Below are positions 1 to 10,796 of a DNA stretch of 64,000 nt, piece by piece. The position numbers were made by a program, and so were the translations under genes. The notes beneath the pieces were generated by a model. That model had not been told where the DNA came from. It ran no database searches and was given only the letters and a program-made list of their open reading frames with translations. Position 1 is the stretch's first letter; each line of letters opens with the position of its first letter. Source of the stretch: Diplonema papillatum (lineage: Eukaryota > Euglenozoa > Diplonemea > Diplonemida > Diplonemidae); the NCBI GenBank assembly GCA_030068145.1, contig JAPJBO010000344.1, positions 45,001 through 109,000 on the forward strand. The letters are read 5' to 3'.

Positions 1-689
1 CCGGCAATCAAACCGGGCTGAATGTGCAGTCTGGTGTCTTTCGGCCTTTCTTGGTATCCTTCGTGTTTTTTCTTGTCTCGAACCCGAACGTAAACCCTGG
101 TACTTCCATCTTTTAAACCCGAGCGAGGGTACCAGGTACCAGGGAAAGCCTGCTGTACGGGAGCCAAGCTTCACGTGTTCTGCGGTACTGCAGAGCCACG
201 GGCCTACGGGTCAAGTGGCTCCCGATTTTCCGAACTAAAGCACCAAGGCGTGGCGCACCTTGGGGCTTGGCGCTTGCGCTGAACACAAGCTCGTCGAGAC
301 GGTCAGCCGCAGGGCAGAGCGGACGGGGTTGTAGCACTGTGCTGCCTCCGACTCAAGCTTTGCAAGCTGTGGTTGACCGTCACGTTCCTGGACCCGGAGC
401 GGCCTTTGTCCTTTTTTCCTTCTTCTCGAACCCTAACTTAAAACCCTGGTACTTCCATCTTTTAAACCCGAGCGAGGACCTACCCTTGTGTTGAAGATCG
501 GCTCTGGGGCCCGCTGAAACCGATCATTAACACTAGGTGCACACTCCCCACAGGACCTTTGACTGGCAATGGTAATCCAAGCTCGCCATCTTTGGATCAC
601 GACCATCATTGTTGTTAGCTGCAGCCCTTCCTTTCTGAGCAAGTCTCAAGAAGAGATACTCTCCATCGGTTGGCAAGTTCTTGCGCTCC

Positions 690-722
<33 letters not shown>

Positions 723-735
723 CAGACTGTTTCGT
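1..735. other. Gene-free flank with a dispersed repeat and a poly-T tract
   Basis: I see no convincing gene here. Bases 137-425 are one copy of a dispersed repeat that recurs at 10236-10515 in the same orientation. An uninterrupted T tract runs from 692 to 722, just before the left target duplication (727-735) of the next element. Short open frames are not supported by composition or motifs. Confidence 0.6.
137..425 (+). repeat. Dispersed repeat, copy 1 (pair with 10236-10515)
   Basis: About 270-290 bp closely matching 10236-10515, from 'taccaggga' through 'gttcctggacc'. By eye most positions agree, with scattered substitutions and small indels. No terminal inverted repeats were seen in this copy; the second copy lies inside the element at 9184-10735. 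No coding content is recognised. Confidence 0.75.
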
Positions 736-1099
736 CAGGGGTCTTTAAAAGTTTGGGGGTTGGAGCGGAAAACCCGGTGTCAGCCAAAAACCCGGTGTGA
801 GGTCAATAATTTTTTCCAACACTTGGGCGGCAGGGATGCCTTGGGACGAAAATCTACGCTCTAAACCGGGGTTTTGGGGAATCGCACGGCATTCAGCGGT
901 GACCCTACTGTAGCCCCGACCCGCACAGTAGGCTGTCTTGACGCTTCGGGTGGGGGGAGACCTGCCCGCGCAGCGATATATTTTGTGGTGGTGAGCACCT
1001 TTTGGCTTCTGCGTGCGTGTGCCGCCTCTGGTGCACGATTGAACCAGCGTTAAACTCCGGAACACCGATCCAGCAACTCTTTTTGTGACGGTTTTGTGT

Positions 1100-1450
1100 T
1101 TCTTAAAGGAGCCCTGCGCCGCAGGCGCGGAAACTTTTAAACGGTCGCACTTACGGATCAAAGCAGATGGGCAGTAGGGTGGCTCGTCACAACTAGGTTG
1201 GCTGACATGTCAATTAAACCTGCGCCGCAGGCGCGGAAATTTTGACGGTCGCACTTACCGCTAAACAGATGGACGGAAACACGTTGGTTGTTCACCGGCT
1301 GCAGCAGGTTTTCGTTTTCGTCCTGCACAACGCCCCTGCATTGCCTGCCACGGTGGAACACTGTGAACAGAATGAGCAAATAATGCGGTAGCCCCATTAC
1401 AAAAGATACTCAGCCAAAATACCTGCGCCGCAGGCGCGGAAATTTTTTGG
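1100..1450 (-). repeat. Three copies of a palindromic repeat with splice-donor-like GTAAGT
   Basis: The core 'cctgcgccgcaggcgcgg' occurs near 1108, 1228 and 1421. Read on the minus strand, two copies are preceded by GTAAGTGCGACCGT and then TTTCCGCGCC. GTAAGT is the strongest consensus splice donor. The segment between the second and third copies is open on the minus strand, but I recognise no protein in it. Confidence 0.6.
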
Positions 1451-1499
1451 CGCCTTTCTGGCCAGCCAGCTAAGTACGAAGATCGCAAAACAGTTTTCC

Positions 1500-2195
1500 A
1501 TGAAAGAAATTTCCGCCACTCATCATCAGGTTTCTGCCACGAGAAATTTCCACCGATGGGTTCCGTTAGAAAACATTTCCACCAACAATTTCTGTTAGAA
1601 AAGTTTTCCGCCAAGCTTCCCGTGAAAGAAATTTCCGCCGGTGGTTTCTGCCATGAGAAAATTTCCATCAGTTTTCTGTCGTGAGAAAATTTCCACCAAC
1701 TGTATTCCACAAAGAAATATCCGCCAGTAGTTTCCACGAGAACTTTTCCACCTGGTTTCCACCACGAGAGAAATTTCCGCCAGTAGCTTTCGCCTCGAGA
1801 AAACTTCCACCAGTTTTCTGTCACGAGAGAAATTTCCACCACCAGTTTCCCAAACAAATTTCCGCCCATAGTTTTCACGAGAACATTTCCATCATCGGTT
1901 TCCGTCACGAGAGAAATTTCCGTCAGTAGTTTCCGTCACGAGAAAATTTCCATCAGTTTTCTGTCGTGAGAAAAATTTACACCAACAGTTTCCCACGAAA
2001 GAAATTTCCGACAGTAGTTTCCACGAGAACATTTCCATCAGGTTCCCGCCACGAGAGAATTATTCGCCAGGTTTCCGCCACGAGAAAATTTCCATCAGTT
2101 TTCTGTCGTGAGAAAATTTTCCACCACCAGTTTCCCTTCCCACGAAAGAAATTTCCGCCGGTAGTTGTTTCCACGAAAGAAGATTTCCAGCCTAC
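1500..2195. repeat. Degenerate minisatellite (roughly 27-55 bp units)
   Basis: Variants of 'gaaatttccgccagtag', 'tttccacgagaa' and 'cagttttctgtcgtgag' alternate for about 700 bp. The open frames across it on both strands come from the repeats, not from a real gene. It fills the interior of the hAT-like element. Confidence 0.8.
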
Positions 2196-3527
2196 ACAGT
2201 GACAAAACAGAAATCTGGAAAAAAAAAATTCCCAGAATTTTTCTGACTTTTTTCTTTTCCTCTTTTTTTGACACACCGGGTTTTCCCGGTGTCTGACACC
2301 GGACACCGGGTTTTTAAAGTCCCCTGCTGTTTCGTGCATCGAAAAAGCAGATGTTCTTCTTTTGAGTCTCCGATTGACCGTTGAGGCGGGCTCGGGGTAT
2401 CGGGCCAAAGCGGTTACAGCGACTGCAGTGCTCTGTGCTTTCTTCTGTCATTTCCATATGTGTGCGTGTATATAATGAGCTGAAGAGCGAAGGACGGGTA
2501 ACAAGGGAGAAGGGGGAGGAAGGCGGACGAAGGGGGGTGGCGGGAGGGCAAAAAGGGGAGCAAGTAGAAAGGGGTCGAAAGAAGTTAGGGACGAAGAGGA
2601 AGGCAGCTAGCAGAAGCAAGCGGGACAGGAGAAGAGTAGTACGTAGTAGTATGTGCGTGGTTCTTTTTAAGATGGATTGTGTCTGGCGCTCTCTCTCCCT
2701 TCGGGTTGCCGCCCGAGTGGAACCGGCTGTGAGCCGAAACTCGATGCCGGTCTCTCCGGATTGCACCAGGAGAGAACTTCGCGGCGGATCACAAACCCGC
2801 CCTGCACAAGGCACGCGCCCAAGACCCGTGCACGGCTACCGTAGCACCCTCCATGTTTGCACGTTCCTCGGATGCTACGGTCGGGAAGGGGCTTCAAAGT
2901 AGTTGAAAAAAGAATAGGCGTGTGTTTGTTTGTACGTGCCGAAAAAACACGTTCCCCTTCCCCGCGAGTGTAGTAGTAGTAGCATGTGTCGTCTGCCGAA
3001 GCAGCCGGAGACAGCAGGCGCAGGGGGCAGGTCTTGCTTTACTTTTCTCTTCTTCATGGAGACCCGCCCCCGGCATCCCGACTGTCCAATCACTGTCGAG
3101 AAAGTTTGCGCCTATTGTGATGAGGTGGTTGACCAGGCCCCCACGAAGCCTTATACACAACACGGCTACAACACGAGGATCGGCAATCCAAGACATCTAT
3201 TCAAGTGTTCCCTGCAGTATTTGCTCAACCTTGTACAAATAAATTCGCTGACTACACTGCCCGCTGAACCCGAACCCTGGATTTCGTTCACGATCAGAGG
3301 GCCCTACGCGGGCTGATCAGTTTTCTTTCACATGGCACCTGAGAAGCCGTAGCTGCTGTCGAGCTGCCGGCGCAGTTTGCATTGTTTTTAGCATTTATTT
3401 GTCGATTGTGGCGCGGGCGTGTGGCTTCGCAGAATAACCCGGACTGTCTTTGGGTCTTTTGCGTACGTGACAACCGAAAACAACGATCGCAAACTAACTG
3501 ATCGATGGTGGCAGCAATGACCGGTAG

Positions 3528-3733
3528 AATACTCGAGGGGCTGCCTTGTGCTTACTTCGAAGGATGCTAGAGGGGGAGAAACAATACAACTATAAAATGG
3601 GTCTTTTTTGTTGAACGCTTACGCCCGCCGCTGAGCCCAGGTTCACCTGTGTTTCGTGTGGGCTACAGCACATTTATTTTTGCAGCTGGCAGCCTCCTCA
3701 ATTATTTCCTACAAAGCAGGTGCTTATACAAAA
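3528..3733 (+). repeat. Dispersed 'CTCGAGGG-CTGCCTTGTGC' repeat, most complete copy
   Basis: This copy runs from 'aatactcgagg' to 'gcaggtgcttata'. Related copies or parts lie at 11345-11455, 34650-34745, 42422-42475 and 49900-49995. A minus-strand copy is split in two by the transposon of phosphodiesterase intron 2 (12128-12290 and 15313-15345). That split copy is useful as a pre-insertion reference. Confidence 0.75.
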
Positions 3734-4065
3734 AGTTTATTGGTCTTCGCGGGCACAGGGAACAAACCTCTCTGGGGGGGGGAATGGGGAAGGGGGTCGG
3801 TTGTAATTGGATCAGGTTCTCTCTGTTTGCCCCCCCACGCCCCCGTGGCCATAGTACCGGTGTTCATTTGTGGTTGCTTGCAAACTCACTCGCTCTTTCT
3901 TGTTGTTTGCGGGACGGAGATAAGTGGGCTCCGCGAACCGGAGGCAAACTCATATCAACTTTTAGGCACATTCTGGCAATGGACCCTCAGGAGTACGTGG
4001 CACGGTGAACGCCAGCCACAGAAGATGGAGTGATAATATTATTATGGAGGGTGCAGAATAGTTGA

Positions 4066-4235
4066 GCCACAGCTCTTGGCAAGACAGATGGGAAAAAAGA
4101 AGGCGTTTTTTATCCTTCGCTTCTTCTCACGAAAGGGGGGGTTGTCGGCCCTGCTTTAGGTTATGTTAAGTTCTCCCGACTCCCACAAAACTCAAGAGGT
4201 CTTACTCAACTATTCCCTGCAGCATCAGCATACGT
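4066..4235 (+). repeat. Dispersed repeat, uninterrupted copy (family of 40571-40879)
   Basis: The copy spans 'agctcttg' through 'ttccctgcag'. It matches 40571-40879, which carries a 100-bp insertion, and the complement of 17033-17372, which forms most of phosphodiesterase intron 1. It serves as the empty site for that insertion. Confidence 0.75.
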
Positions 4236-5427
4236 TCGAAAAGAAAATGACAGAAAACGCGCCATTCTTCACCTTTCGGTCGTCGCCACCTCTTTGCGGG
4301 ATGTCCCAAGAGCTCGTGGTCGGCAGTGTCCTCCCTGCAACTTACCAAAACACGACGACCCACCCATCTGGCACTTGGCTGTATAGTATTCCCGCAGTAA
4401 ACTGTAAGCTCATCCATTAAACAAGAAGAAACTTACAGGTTGTGTAGCAGTTTAGGAGGCCGGTAGAAGACGGTGCTTTTTTTAGCCACATATTCGTCAC
4501 AGCTTCTTTGCTTTGGAATGAATGGGGGTTCTGCTCCGTCGCCACGTGTTTTGCGTGAAGCGTCAGCTTCAAAAGGTTACGCGAAGACGAGGAACCCAAC
4601 TAGTTCGTTGTACCGCAGTATGTCGCGTTCATCGCGGCAACGCGACAAATCCTCTTTCTCCCGAATCCGCTCGTTTTCAAGCCTGCTTTCTAGTGATCAA
4701 CCTAGATTGTGGATGACCGTTCTGGCCTAACCAGGACCGGGGAAAGACGCATACACCCTTGAAGAAGGTCGCGTTGGCAGAAACGGCGGAGACAGGGGTT
4801 CCACAGGCCTTGGTGAAGCAACAGGCGAGAACTCGAATGCGCCCAAAGTTTGCCTGATCTCGCACCTATTTTCCGAAACCGGATAGATTAGCTCTATCGT
4901 CATCGAATGCGACCAACGCAGGCATTCGCTCCGCCCAAGAAGTCTAAAATTGGTTGATTTTCCGCATTCCATCGCTATACAGTTGCTTGGCTACACAAGG
5001 CGAGTATCGACGCGAATCGCATTGCAGCGAGGCGCAAAGAAAAGCAAAGAGAGGCCAATACGCGGCAAAATATTGGGTTGATTCTGCTCCAGATCCGGGC
5101 AAAGGCCAAAACCCCCCAACAAGACATGCGCATTCGTTTCTTCGTAGTACAACGCATTGTAAACACGAAAGATAACGTGTTTGGGAAAAGATTAGCCTGA
5201 CGATCATATTCACTCACCAACAGCCTAATCCTCCCCCACACGACACGTACAAACAAACACACGTCCTATCCCTTTTTTTCTTGCTTGCGCGTGCCAGGAA
5301 TCCTGATCAACCCACCAACAAAAAACGCGCTGCCATGCGGTTTTTCGCCTTCACGAACACAATGTGGGGATTCTCGCGGGGTTTTTGGTGCTGGGAAGAC
5401 CGATGCGAGTGGTTTAGCACCAATGAG

Positions 5428-5590
5428 CCGGTCCGTCCCTATCACTTGAACCTGCATCGAAGTGCTTGCCGCTGTTTATCACATGAATCACGGTCCTGCA
5501 CGGTCTATCAGGTCCATCCCTAGTCCCTTGAGCTGCATCGAATTGCCCGGTGCTGTATTCTTCGGTCGATCACGGTCTATCAAGAGGGTT
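5428..5590 (+). repeat. Dispersed 'GGTCTATCA' repeat
   Basis: It contains several 'cacggtctatca' and 'ggtccatcccta' motifs. Related sequence is at 28500-28610 and 38240-38400 and, inverted, at 33060-33235. It gives rise to spurious short ORFs wherever it lies. Confidence 0.7.
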
Positions 5591-6446
5591 GAAGTATGGC
5601 TAAAGATAAAGTGGTGTCACCTGAGGGGGTAATCTCAGGGCCGCCCACGTGATAAACCGTTAAGCATTGAGTTCTTTTAAGTACATGAACCACGTGGATT
5701 AACATGCACTCGTCGAAAAGTATTTTATTAGTGCAAAGGGGAGAAAATTTTTCTTTGGTTTGAAGTGCAAAGGGGAGGGGGGGGTTTGGCAGGGTCTCAT
5801 ATGTACGTTATTGAAAGAGTAGCGTTGGCACTCTTACGGGTTCGTTCCCTCGCAGCTCGCCGGGAACGGGCTCCGGGGAACGGGAAGGGGACCGGCCCAA
5901 CCAACGATTCTTGCGGGTTTCGGGATGCTGGCCCCTCATCTGTGGGCCACAAACTCCGACACGCGCACTAACCATAGGTGGCGGGAAACTCCCCGCTCGC
6001 CCTAGGCAAAGTGGTCAAACGACTCGCATTATCGCATGTTCTCATTTGGGATTTTGGCGCCAATTATCGCTTTGTTGTATCAATTCACATTGTCGCACGA
6101 TGAAAACCTGGGCGACTACAGTATTAAGGACGGTACGCATAGCATACGCGCCCCGATTATATGCGATAATCTTGTGCAATAATGCGAGATCTATCATCAC
6201 ATGCAAATCGTTTGGCCATTATGCCTAGGTTCGCCCTTGGGCTCTCGAACCCCTTGTTTGCCGTTCGACTCGCGTAGACGCTATTTTCCCCCCCTGGTTT
6301 GCCCTTTAGCTGCGTTTCCCGGTCCAACACGTTAGGGCAGCAGGATCCAGGTGGGTAGCGTCACCCACCCGATGCGTGCTGTTTGCCGGTTGGATGGCGG
6401 GCTTCGTACCACCGACACTCTGGGGTGCTTCCAAAGGTAACGTCAT

Positions 6447-6796
6447 TCGGGGGTTTGAAACATGATGACTAATACCTCAAGCCCGCACCCACGCGGCGGT
6501 GACTGTGGCTGGTCTTTGAAAGGGCTGCCTTGACGTTACTTTGATCAAACTCACACTAATCTGAAATCAAACACGGTGCAAACGCCAGAAGCACGCCACG
6601 GTGCGATCGAAGAGGCGGTCACCTCCCAACACCCTCTGTGGGTGCTTGCGCAATCGGGGGTTTGAAACATGATGATTAATACCAAAAAGCCCGCATCCAC
6701 GCGGCGTTGACTGTGGCTGGTCTTTGTAAGGGCTGCCTTGATGTTACTTTGATCAAACTCACAGTAAGCTGAAACTAACCTCAACCAACACGGTCC
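6447..6796 (+). repeat. Direct duplication of about 140 bp
   Basis: 6447-6586 and 6652-6796 share 'gggggtttgaaacatgatga', 'gactgtggctggtcttt' and 'actttgatcaaactcaca' in the same order, about 205 bp apart. No gene is recognised in either copy. Confidence 0.75.
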
Positions 6797-6997
6797 ACCA
6801 CGGGTCTTTTGAAGCTGCACGGAACTTCCTGCCACCAGGAGAGGACCGGCTTTCGGTCTGTGTAGTGTCACTAGTGCCGACGTCCAAGTGGGCGGCGAGT
6901 GAAGTCGAGCCTGGAGCGAGTGGCGACGGTTGCCTGCACCCGCGAATAGCGAAAGCAGTACAAACTCGTTGGTGGTCCCAGTCGGCCTGCTGCTAAA

Positions 6998-7292
6998 AAA
7001 TACTCGACGTTGCTGCTTCGACTCCGAATGGAAGGGAGGAAATATAGAGGTAGAGGGGCAAATGCAAAACAAACACAATCTGATTTGTTCTTCGCTTACA
7101 CCACCGTCTGTTGTTTCTCACTCAGGACTTTGACCTGTTATGTTTGTGTGATTTGTCGTGTAGGGGTAGACCCGCACGACCTCACGTTCGTTCAACACGT
7201 GGTTCGGTAGTTACTGCACTTGGGATCCCTTCTGTTCTTTGGCGGGCAGCATCGTCGAGCATTTCCTTTCAAGTTGGCGCTTATGTAAAAAA
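6998..7292 (+). repeat. Dispersed repeat, plus-strand copy
   Basis: The same sequence lies inverted at 15346-15632, in phosphodiesterase intron 2. A shorter direct copy is at 49985-50170. Shared words include 'gacctcacg', 'ttcaacacgtgg' and 'cagcacttgggatcc'-like strings. No ORF is conserved across the three copies. Confidence 0.75.
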
Positions 7293-7788
7293 ACAAGACA
7301 TTTTGTTGACTGTTGTGGAAGACCTCTCCCGCTACCGATCTCTCTGCTCACGTTCTCACGTGACCTACGAAGAAAAAGAGGAACATTGCCGGAGTTGGGG
7401 CTTGCACTGATAAACGAAGCAACGATCAGCATCAACTGACCAAAGTGATGAAAACGATGAGGCAAAAAAATTGTTCTTCGCGCGACTCGCCGCGAGTATA
7501 AACCTCTCTGGGGTTTCCTGGACTAGCACTTTTTCGTTGGCTTCGTTTTCTCTTTCACGTACAACCGTTGTTCAGGAAATGTTTCCGTCAGTACACAAAT
7601 GTACTAATCAAAAAATAAAAACAAGAACGAAAAAAAAAAAAAACGAGTGGATTAGATTCCCAATTCTGTTGACACAACAGCAAAACACACACACACACAC
7701 ACACACACACTTAAGTACACACGCACGCAAAAAAGTAGCAAAAAGCAAGAAGGGAAAAAGCTCCCACCATCACCACCCCGCCTTCCAT

Positions 7789-7962
7789 TCAGGTGACTGT
7801 TCGTGGGGGGGGTGCTTGGGTTTGGGTGGTGGTGATGGTGTGGTGGTGTGCGGTGGTGTGCGGTGGTGGCGGCGGTCGCTACTGTTCGCTGCTGTTGTCC
7901 TTGGCCTTGTTTTGCTGCCAGTAGGCACGGCTTTGCTCCTTCAGGTGACTGTTCGTAGGGGG
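7789..7962 (-). pseudogene. Partial copy of the phosphodiesterase 3' end
   Basis: On the minus strand 7806-7940 repeats the last 17 or so codons, stop and start of the 3' UTR of the phosphodiesterase gene (10741-10860). Similarity stops abruptly upstream of those codons. The copy lies between two direct repeats of 'ttcaggtgactgttcgt' (about 7789 and 7940), which are absent from the real gene. It lacks the catalytic region, so it cannot encode enzyme. It lies just left of the inverted-repeat elements that separate it from the real 3' end. Confidence 0.75.
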
Positions 7963-7973
7963 GGGGGGGGTTA

Positions 7974-9183
7974 GGGGGGGTCAAAAGGTCTTTTTTTGCG
8001 TCAAAATGGTGACATTTTCAGCCTGTAGACTTAACGGCAGTTTAAGGCTAAAAAAACATGCAACCCGCCTCAGAAATGCCCGGAAACGTGTTTTTGGGGG
8101 AAGTTTCATGGAAAATGGCCCAGGGGGGGGTGTTTTAGCTGATGGTTTTAGGGTGGACACCGTTTGGTACCGGCTAGCAGCCTGTGGGTGTGCTTCACTG
8201 TTCATACCATGCAAAGATGAGACTACAATCACGTACAGGCAGCCACAAATGGAAGCAACAAAAGGGCGAACGACACCCAGGAGGAAGGCAGCTATGAACG
8301 TTGCTCGTCTGGATGGTTAACAACGTCCCAAAAGGTTCTCTGGGTCTTGCGCAAGCTGAGGTGTTGTTGACACCGCAGGCAGCAGCTCTTCCCCGAACTT
8401 CTGCTAGAGCGATATTCACAAAGTTCGATGTCTTTCCGAGAAAAACAATGAGATGCTCTCATCCGTAGTGGGATTTTCCAGATCCCAACGTTTTTGTTGA
8501 AGGGATGCACGCGACAGTGTCTTTTATTCAAGTTCGCCTTTCGTACACCACCCCGAAAGGGTCGCATTGCACACGCACGGAAGACAATACTGGTCACCGG
8601 GGTGTATCTCTGGTACCTAACCCCAACGCACGTTGAGCTTGAACAAAAATAGAAAACTGGACTTGAACGAAAAGGTTCGGCGGTGGATTTATAGGACTGC
8701 CACGACATAGCAGCTCAGGGCAGGGTATCTGCAGCTTGCGGTAGCACGCTACACGACACAGGCCACTACGAAAGCTGGCGCTGACGTCAAGGACTCGAGG
8801 GGGCGGCACGTTACGAAGCCGTACCTCATTGAGTCGCTTGTCGATGCCTCCTACGAAGCCCCACCATCCCCAACTCTCAGGAAAGTCTTTTGAGTAAAAA
8901 TACATAGGTTTGGGCAGTGTTGTTTTCCTTCTTCGGTTCATGCTGTCACTATTTTTGGGGGTTGTCACCTAAAAAGAAGAACACCGGTACCAAACGGTGT
9001 CCACCCTGAGTCCAAAAATTGGGCACTTGTAAAAAGGCCTTTTCGGGGCACTTCAGCAGCCAAAAAGCATGTTTTAGGCTTTTCTATACGGTTCTGGGGT
9101 GGTTTACCAAATTTTATTGCCTTTTAAGAGCCCCTATGTGGTTCCCAAAAAAATGACCTATTTTGACAGCTTTTGACCCCCCC
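7974..9183. mobile_element. TA-flanked inverted-repeat element, 1.2 kb
   Basis: The left end is TA|GGGGGGGTCAAAAG and the right end CTTTTGACCCCCCC|TA, so target duplication is TA, as for Tc1/mariner-type elements. The outer 200 bp are imperfectly inverted. A perfect 24-bp inverted pair lies inside (8150-8173 and 8984-9007). The interior has minus-strand frames at 8292-8708 and 8594-8968 that I cannot assign to any transposase, so it is probably non-autonomous or too decayed to recognise. Confidence 0.65.
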
Positions 9184-10735
9184 TAGGGCTAAGTTGGATG
9201 GAAACGCCGTTTCTTTTAGTTTTTTCGAAATAAGGAAACGGAAACGGAAACGGAAACGTTTCCGTTTCTTTTAAAAGAAACGCCGGAAGGCTCTTCATGC
9301 TGAGGGGTCCTATAAGATACCACTTCGCGGGTCCTTCTGTGTGTCCGTCGGGTGTCCGTTTCCAGCCAATTTTTGGCTTTCCTTTCAGAGGGCGGGATCA
9401 CCTTCTTCTTTTGATCTACCAGCGGGCACTTCTCTTCCTCCGTCTTCTGGCGGGCTCTCTGACTCTTCAGGGCCCTTCCTGGGCTGTTCTTCGACTTGGC
9501 TCGGCCCCTTCTTGTGTGTCGTCGCGGTCTCGTTTGTGCAGAGCAGTCGCCGGTGCTCACCGCTTTCTTTCGTCGGCGATCCGACACGAGCAAATAGGTA
9601 ACCACAAGCTAATGATGCAGAATGTCGTCACATGTGGATGTTTTCTGACACCAGATTCCACTCTTCTGTGCCTACCACTTCGTCTTCTGATGCTTCCAAC
9701 CCACGTTCTCATGTGAGTGGGGCTTTTTGAATCTGCCGTCCTCTTCTGCACTGTTGGTGGGTTCTTCCTGCCGTCGTTGTCTATGCTCCGACAACACCGC
9801 CCCTTCCGGTGACGGTTGCCACCCGTCGTCGTATGCAAGGTGCACTGTGGCAAGCGATGTTTAACGCACACGTTACTGCGTGGCCATCGCTTTTCTGGCG
9901 GGTTCAACATTGCCCCGGCATACGTGTGCCCTTCTCACCTCCTGATGCTGATTGCACTCACTCTTTGTCTTACACCGCCGAAAGACCCCGGTCTTGTAGC
10001 CTGTGGCGCTGAACGATCGTATCTGTAGAGTCTATTATAGTAGTTTATTGGAGCGGATGTGCTTTCCCGATCGTCTTCAGCGCGTTGGCCAACAGCCTCG
10101 CATAACAGAGCATCGTCGCCACAACAGCCATTGGTGTAAAGAGCTGCAGACCTCAAAGTCAGCACAACCGGATGCGTGTGGTTGCGTCTGCTCCACGCGG
10201 TCGCAACTCTTTTGCTTCTTTCCTCCCTCTTTAGATACCAGGGAAAACCTGCTACACGGGAGCCAAGCTTCACGTGTTCGGCGGTACTGCAGAGCCACGG
10301 GCCAAGCGGCCACCGATTTCCCAAACTAAAGCATCAAGGCTTGGCGCACCTTGGGGCTTGGCGCTCGCGCTGAACACAAGCTCGTCGAGGCGGTCAGCCA
10401 CAGGGCAAAGCGGACGGGGTTGTGGCACTGTGCTGCCTCGACTCAAGCTTTGCAAGCTGTGGTTGACCGTCACGTTCCTGGACCAGGAACGGCCTTTTTC
10501 TTTTCTTCTTTCTGTCTTCCTCCCTCTTTTCGGAGCCTCCTTGTCCACTGGATTGCGGGGTCCGCCGTTCGGAACACATTTCCGGTCGGACCTTCAGCCA
10601 GTATAGTAGTGGCATACCAGCCGTTTCTTTTGAAAAGAAACGGCGTTTCCATCCACCGCCAAAAAGAAGGAAACGGAAACGGAAACGGAAACGGAAACGT
10701 TTCCAACGTTTCCATCCTACATAGCCCTAGGGGGG
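9184..10735. mobile_element. Inverted-repeat element with GGAAAC-rich ends, 1.55 kb
   Basis: The left end reads 'tagggcta', 'ggatggaaacg' and then repeated GGAAAC units (9236-9260). The right end is its complement (10660-10735), with 'tttcttttnaaaagaaac' hairpins next to both. The arms are about 100 bp. The interior includes the dispersed repeat at 10236-10515 and some open frames without recognisable domains. It abuts the element at 7974-9183. Confidence 0.55.
10236..10515 (+). repeat. Dispersed repeat, copy 2 (pair with 137-425)
   Basis: It has the same order of sequence as 137-425, from 'taccaggga' through 'gttcctggacc'. It lies inside the inverted-repeat element 9184-10735, which may have carried it. 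Confidence 0.75.
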
Positions 10736-10796
10736 GGGGGTGCTTGGGTTTGGGTGGTGGTGATGGTGTGGTGGTGTGCGGTGGTGGCAGCGGTCG

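Larger units (their letters stand above)
736..2326. mobile_element. Non-autonomous hAT-like element, about 1.6 kb
   Basis: The ends are inverted: the left begins CAGGGGTCTTTAAAA and the right ends in the complement of CAGGGGACTTTAAAA. Both are followed inward by CCCGGTGTCAG-type sequence. CTGTTTCGT flanks it on both sides (727-735 and 2327-2335). An 8-bp target duplication and a CAGGG terminus are usual for the hAT superfamily; the ninth matching base may be chance. The interior has no transposase: it holds three copies of a GC-rich palindromic repeat and a degenerate minisatellite. A sister element with the same ends is at 43058-44315. Confidence 0.8.
2336..6430. other. Gene-free, repeat-rich interval
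   Basis: No gene is supportable. The interval holds dispersed repeats shared with other parts of the window: about 2905-2945 and 5105-5270 (also in phosphodiesterase intron 1), 3528-3733, 4066-4235, and 5428-5590. ORFs of 60-170 codons occur on both strands but show no domain, splice structure or codon pattern I trust. Confidence 0.6.

Noticed and set aside
2930-3316. 128-codon plus-strand frame with CPITVEKVCAYCDEVV
   Set aside because: The CxxC-like pair is suggestive of zinc binding, but there is no second pair, no family match and no copy elsewhere, so I do not call a gene.
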